Of a DNA stretch of 64,000 bases, positions 62,992 through 64,000 are shown in pieces. Location of the stretch: contig CAWBRQ010000003.1 in NCBI GenBank assembly GCA_963791315.1, forward strand, positions 62,001-126,000, written 5' to 3'. The number at the start of each line of letters is the position of its first letter. Position 1 is the first letter of the stretch. This DNA is from JACCZX01 sp963791315 (lineage in GTDB: Bacteria > Pseudomonadota > Gammaproteobacteria > Burkholderiales > Burkholderiaceae_F). Under the pieces are notes generated by a model. That model was not told the origin of the DNA and did not search any database. It saw nothing but the letters and a program-made list of their open reading frames with translations. The position numbers and the translations under genes were made by a program.

Positions 62992-64000
62992 CTACAAGCC
63001 AACCGCGTCCGTGACCAGGCGCCTTAATTCGCGGCGCAATTTGTCACGCACCGGTGCGAGCTTGCGACTGCGATTCAGGTTGTCGAGCTCGAACGGATCG
63101 CTCTCCAGATCGTAGAGTTCGTCGAGCTCCCCCGCCTTGCCCCGGTTGACCCAATGGATGTACTTGTAGCGATCGGTACGCACCGCTTTGTATGTCATGC
63201 CCACCAGCCACGGCATCGCTTGTTCGGCCCAGTATTCAATCAGTATCGACTTGCGCCACGCCGCACGGCGGGCGGCAAACAACGGCAGCAACGATCGGCC
63301 CTGGATCTGCGAACCCGGTTTACCTCCTGCTAGTTCGATCAGCGTCGGCGCGAGGTCCTGGCAGATGACAAGTTCGCGTCGGCGTGAGCCTGCCTTCACC
63401 CGGCGCGGATAGCGAACCACGAACGGCGAGCGAATGCCCTCTTCGTACGCGAAACGCCGCTCGGGACCGAGTGCATGCTCGCCAAAGAAGAAGCCGTTGT
63501 CGCTGAAGAAAACAATGAACGTGTTGTCCAGCTCGCCGCTTTGCTGCAGCACATCGACGATCGCGCCGACTCCCTCATCGACCGCCGCCATCATCCTGGC
63601 GCGCAGGCGAATCTCTTCCTGCTCGCCCGATTGCAGCGCGGACAGGATCGCTTGCGACGCGGGACCTGACTTCAGCGCGAAACTCTCGGCCCACGCCGGC
63701 TTGCTCTTGATCACCTCGGCCGGCGGCAACATGTTCGGTGTGCGCGGGAACACGGCGTCGCGATACAGATCCTTATGGCGCTCCGCGACGACGTAACCCC
63801 CTTGTGCCGAGATGCGCAACGTGCCGTCAGCCGCTTGCTCGGCGTCGGGGTGCACCGCCTTGTGCGCGAAAAAAAGCGAGAACGGCTTCTTGCGCTTGCG
63901 CTTCAGAAAATCGACCGCCAGCCCGTTCATGAGGTCGGTGATGTAGCCGCTGTGCTGCACGTAGTCGCCATCGTGATTCAGCCGCGGGTCATTTAGCTTT
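62992..64000 (-). CDS. Sulfatase, N-terminus outside window
   Basis: At least 336 residues of the C-terminal part of a sulfatase. The frame is open to the window end (NDPRLNHDGDYVQHSGYITD). VFFSDNGFFFGEHALGPERR has the metal-binding Asp-Asn and Lys-equivalent region, YEEGIRSPFVVRYPRRVKAG is typical, and ELYDLESDPFELDNLNRSRK near the end is the sulfatase C-terminal block. The formylglycine motif would lie beyond the window. Unlike the gene at 39.5-41.0 kb it reads cleanly. Confidence 0.9.
   Translation of the reverse strand, partial: KLNDPRLNHDGDYVQHSGYITDLMNGLAVDFLKRKRKKPFSLFFAHKAVHPDAEQAADGTLRISAQGGYVVAERHKDLYRDAVFPRTPNMLPPAEVIKSKPAWAESFALKSGPASQAILSALQSGEQEEIRLRARMMAAVDEGVGAIVDVLQQSGELDNTFIVFFSDNGFFFGEHALGPERRFAYEEGIRSPFVVRYPRRVKAGSRRRELVICQDLAPTLIELAGGKPGSQIQGRSLLPLFAARRAAWRKSILIEYWAEQAMPWLVGMTYKAVRTDRYKYIHWVNRGKAGELDELYDLESDPFELDNLNRSRKLAPVRDKLRRELRRLVTDAVGL

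Overview
This 64 kb window looks like the chromosome of a high-GC betaproteobacterium, most likely Burkholderiales. The evidence is four Bug/TctC-type solute receptors, a TctABC tripartite tricarboxylate transporter, two MmgE/PrpD genes, family III CoA-transferase and alpha-hydroxy-acid oxidase genes, and GC-rich codon use throughout. No rRNA, tRNA, CRISPR or phage genes were seen.

Layout. 0-2.1 kb: a truncated exported DUF4124-like gene, a Bug receptor and a DUF72 gene. 2.1-6.7 kb: a bacterial non-homologous end-joining locus (three-domain LigD, Ku, and an unusual MerR-TPR protein). 6.8-9.0 kb: an RNase II-type exonuclease overlapping a LOG-family gene. 9.0-21.6 kb: two divergent catabolic/transport operons. 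The left one encodes ABC ATPase, binding protein, fused permease, PdxA homologue and MmgE/PrpD. The right one encodes a double VOC protein, TctB, TctA, TctC, a second MmgE/PrpD and an SDR. 21.6-31.1 kb: LemA and DUF2207, a 2OG-Fe dioxygenase with an MFS transporter, an anchored cytochrome c, Ada, VOC, MBL and FMN oxidase genes. 31.1-47 kb: PfkB kinase, TRAP 4TM/12TM permease with TAXI receptor, a complete sugar-type ABC operon with a sulfatase-like hydrolase, a TPR-2OG oxygenase, a Bug receptor with CoA-transferase and HMG-CoA-lyase-like genes, and cbpA-cbpM. 47-57 kb: FrnE-like DsbA, MFS, a 2H-phosphoesterase-like exported protein, PepSY protein, CorA-like channel, ECF sigma/anti-sigma and small exported proteins.

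The most notable element lies at 57.5-62.9 kb: an array of integron gene cassettes, with all genes on the + strand. Each is followed by an attC recombination site (inverse core GCCTAAC or ATCTAAC, terminal core GTTAGGC/GTTAGAC/GTTAGAT). There are seven well-supported attC sites and one doubtful one, and no integrase in the window. A near-consensus LexA operator and an attI-like core site lie just left of the first cassette. Cargo: dienelactone-hydrolase-like, pyrimidine-dimer glycosylase, RidA, lipocalin-like, SnoaL-like and Sel1-repeat proteins plus three unknowns.

Sequence quality. Many genes are broken by single-base frameshifts, very densely at 9.0-17.4 kb and sporadically elsewhere. Most are restored by deleting one base, often the middle base of a G-N-C trinucleotide, and the genes otherwise read cleanly. 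I treat these as probable sequence errors and annotate the full gene span, but real decay cannot be excluded from the sequence alone.
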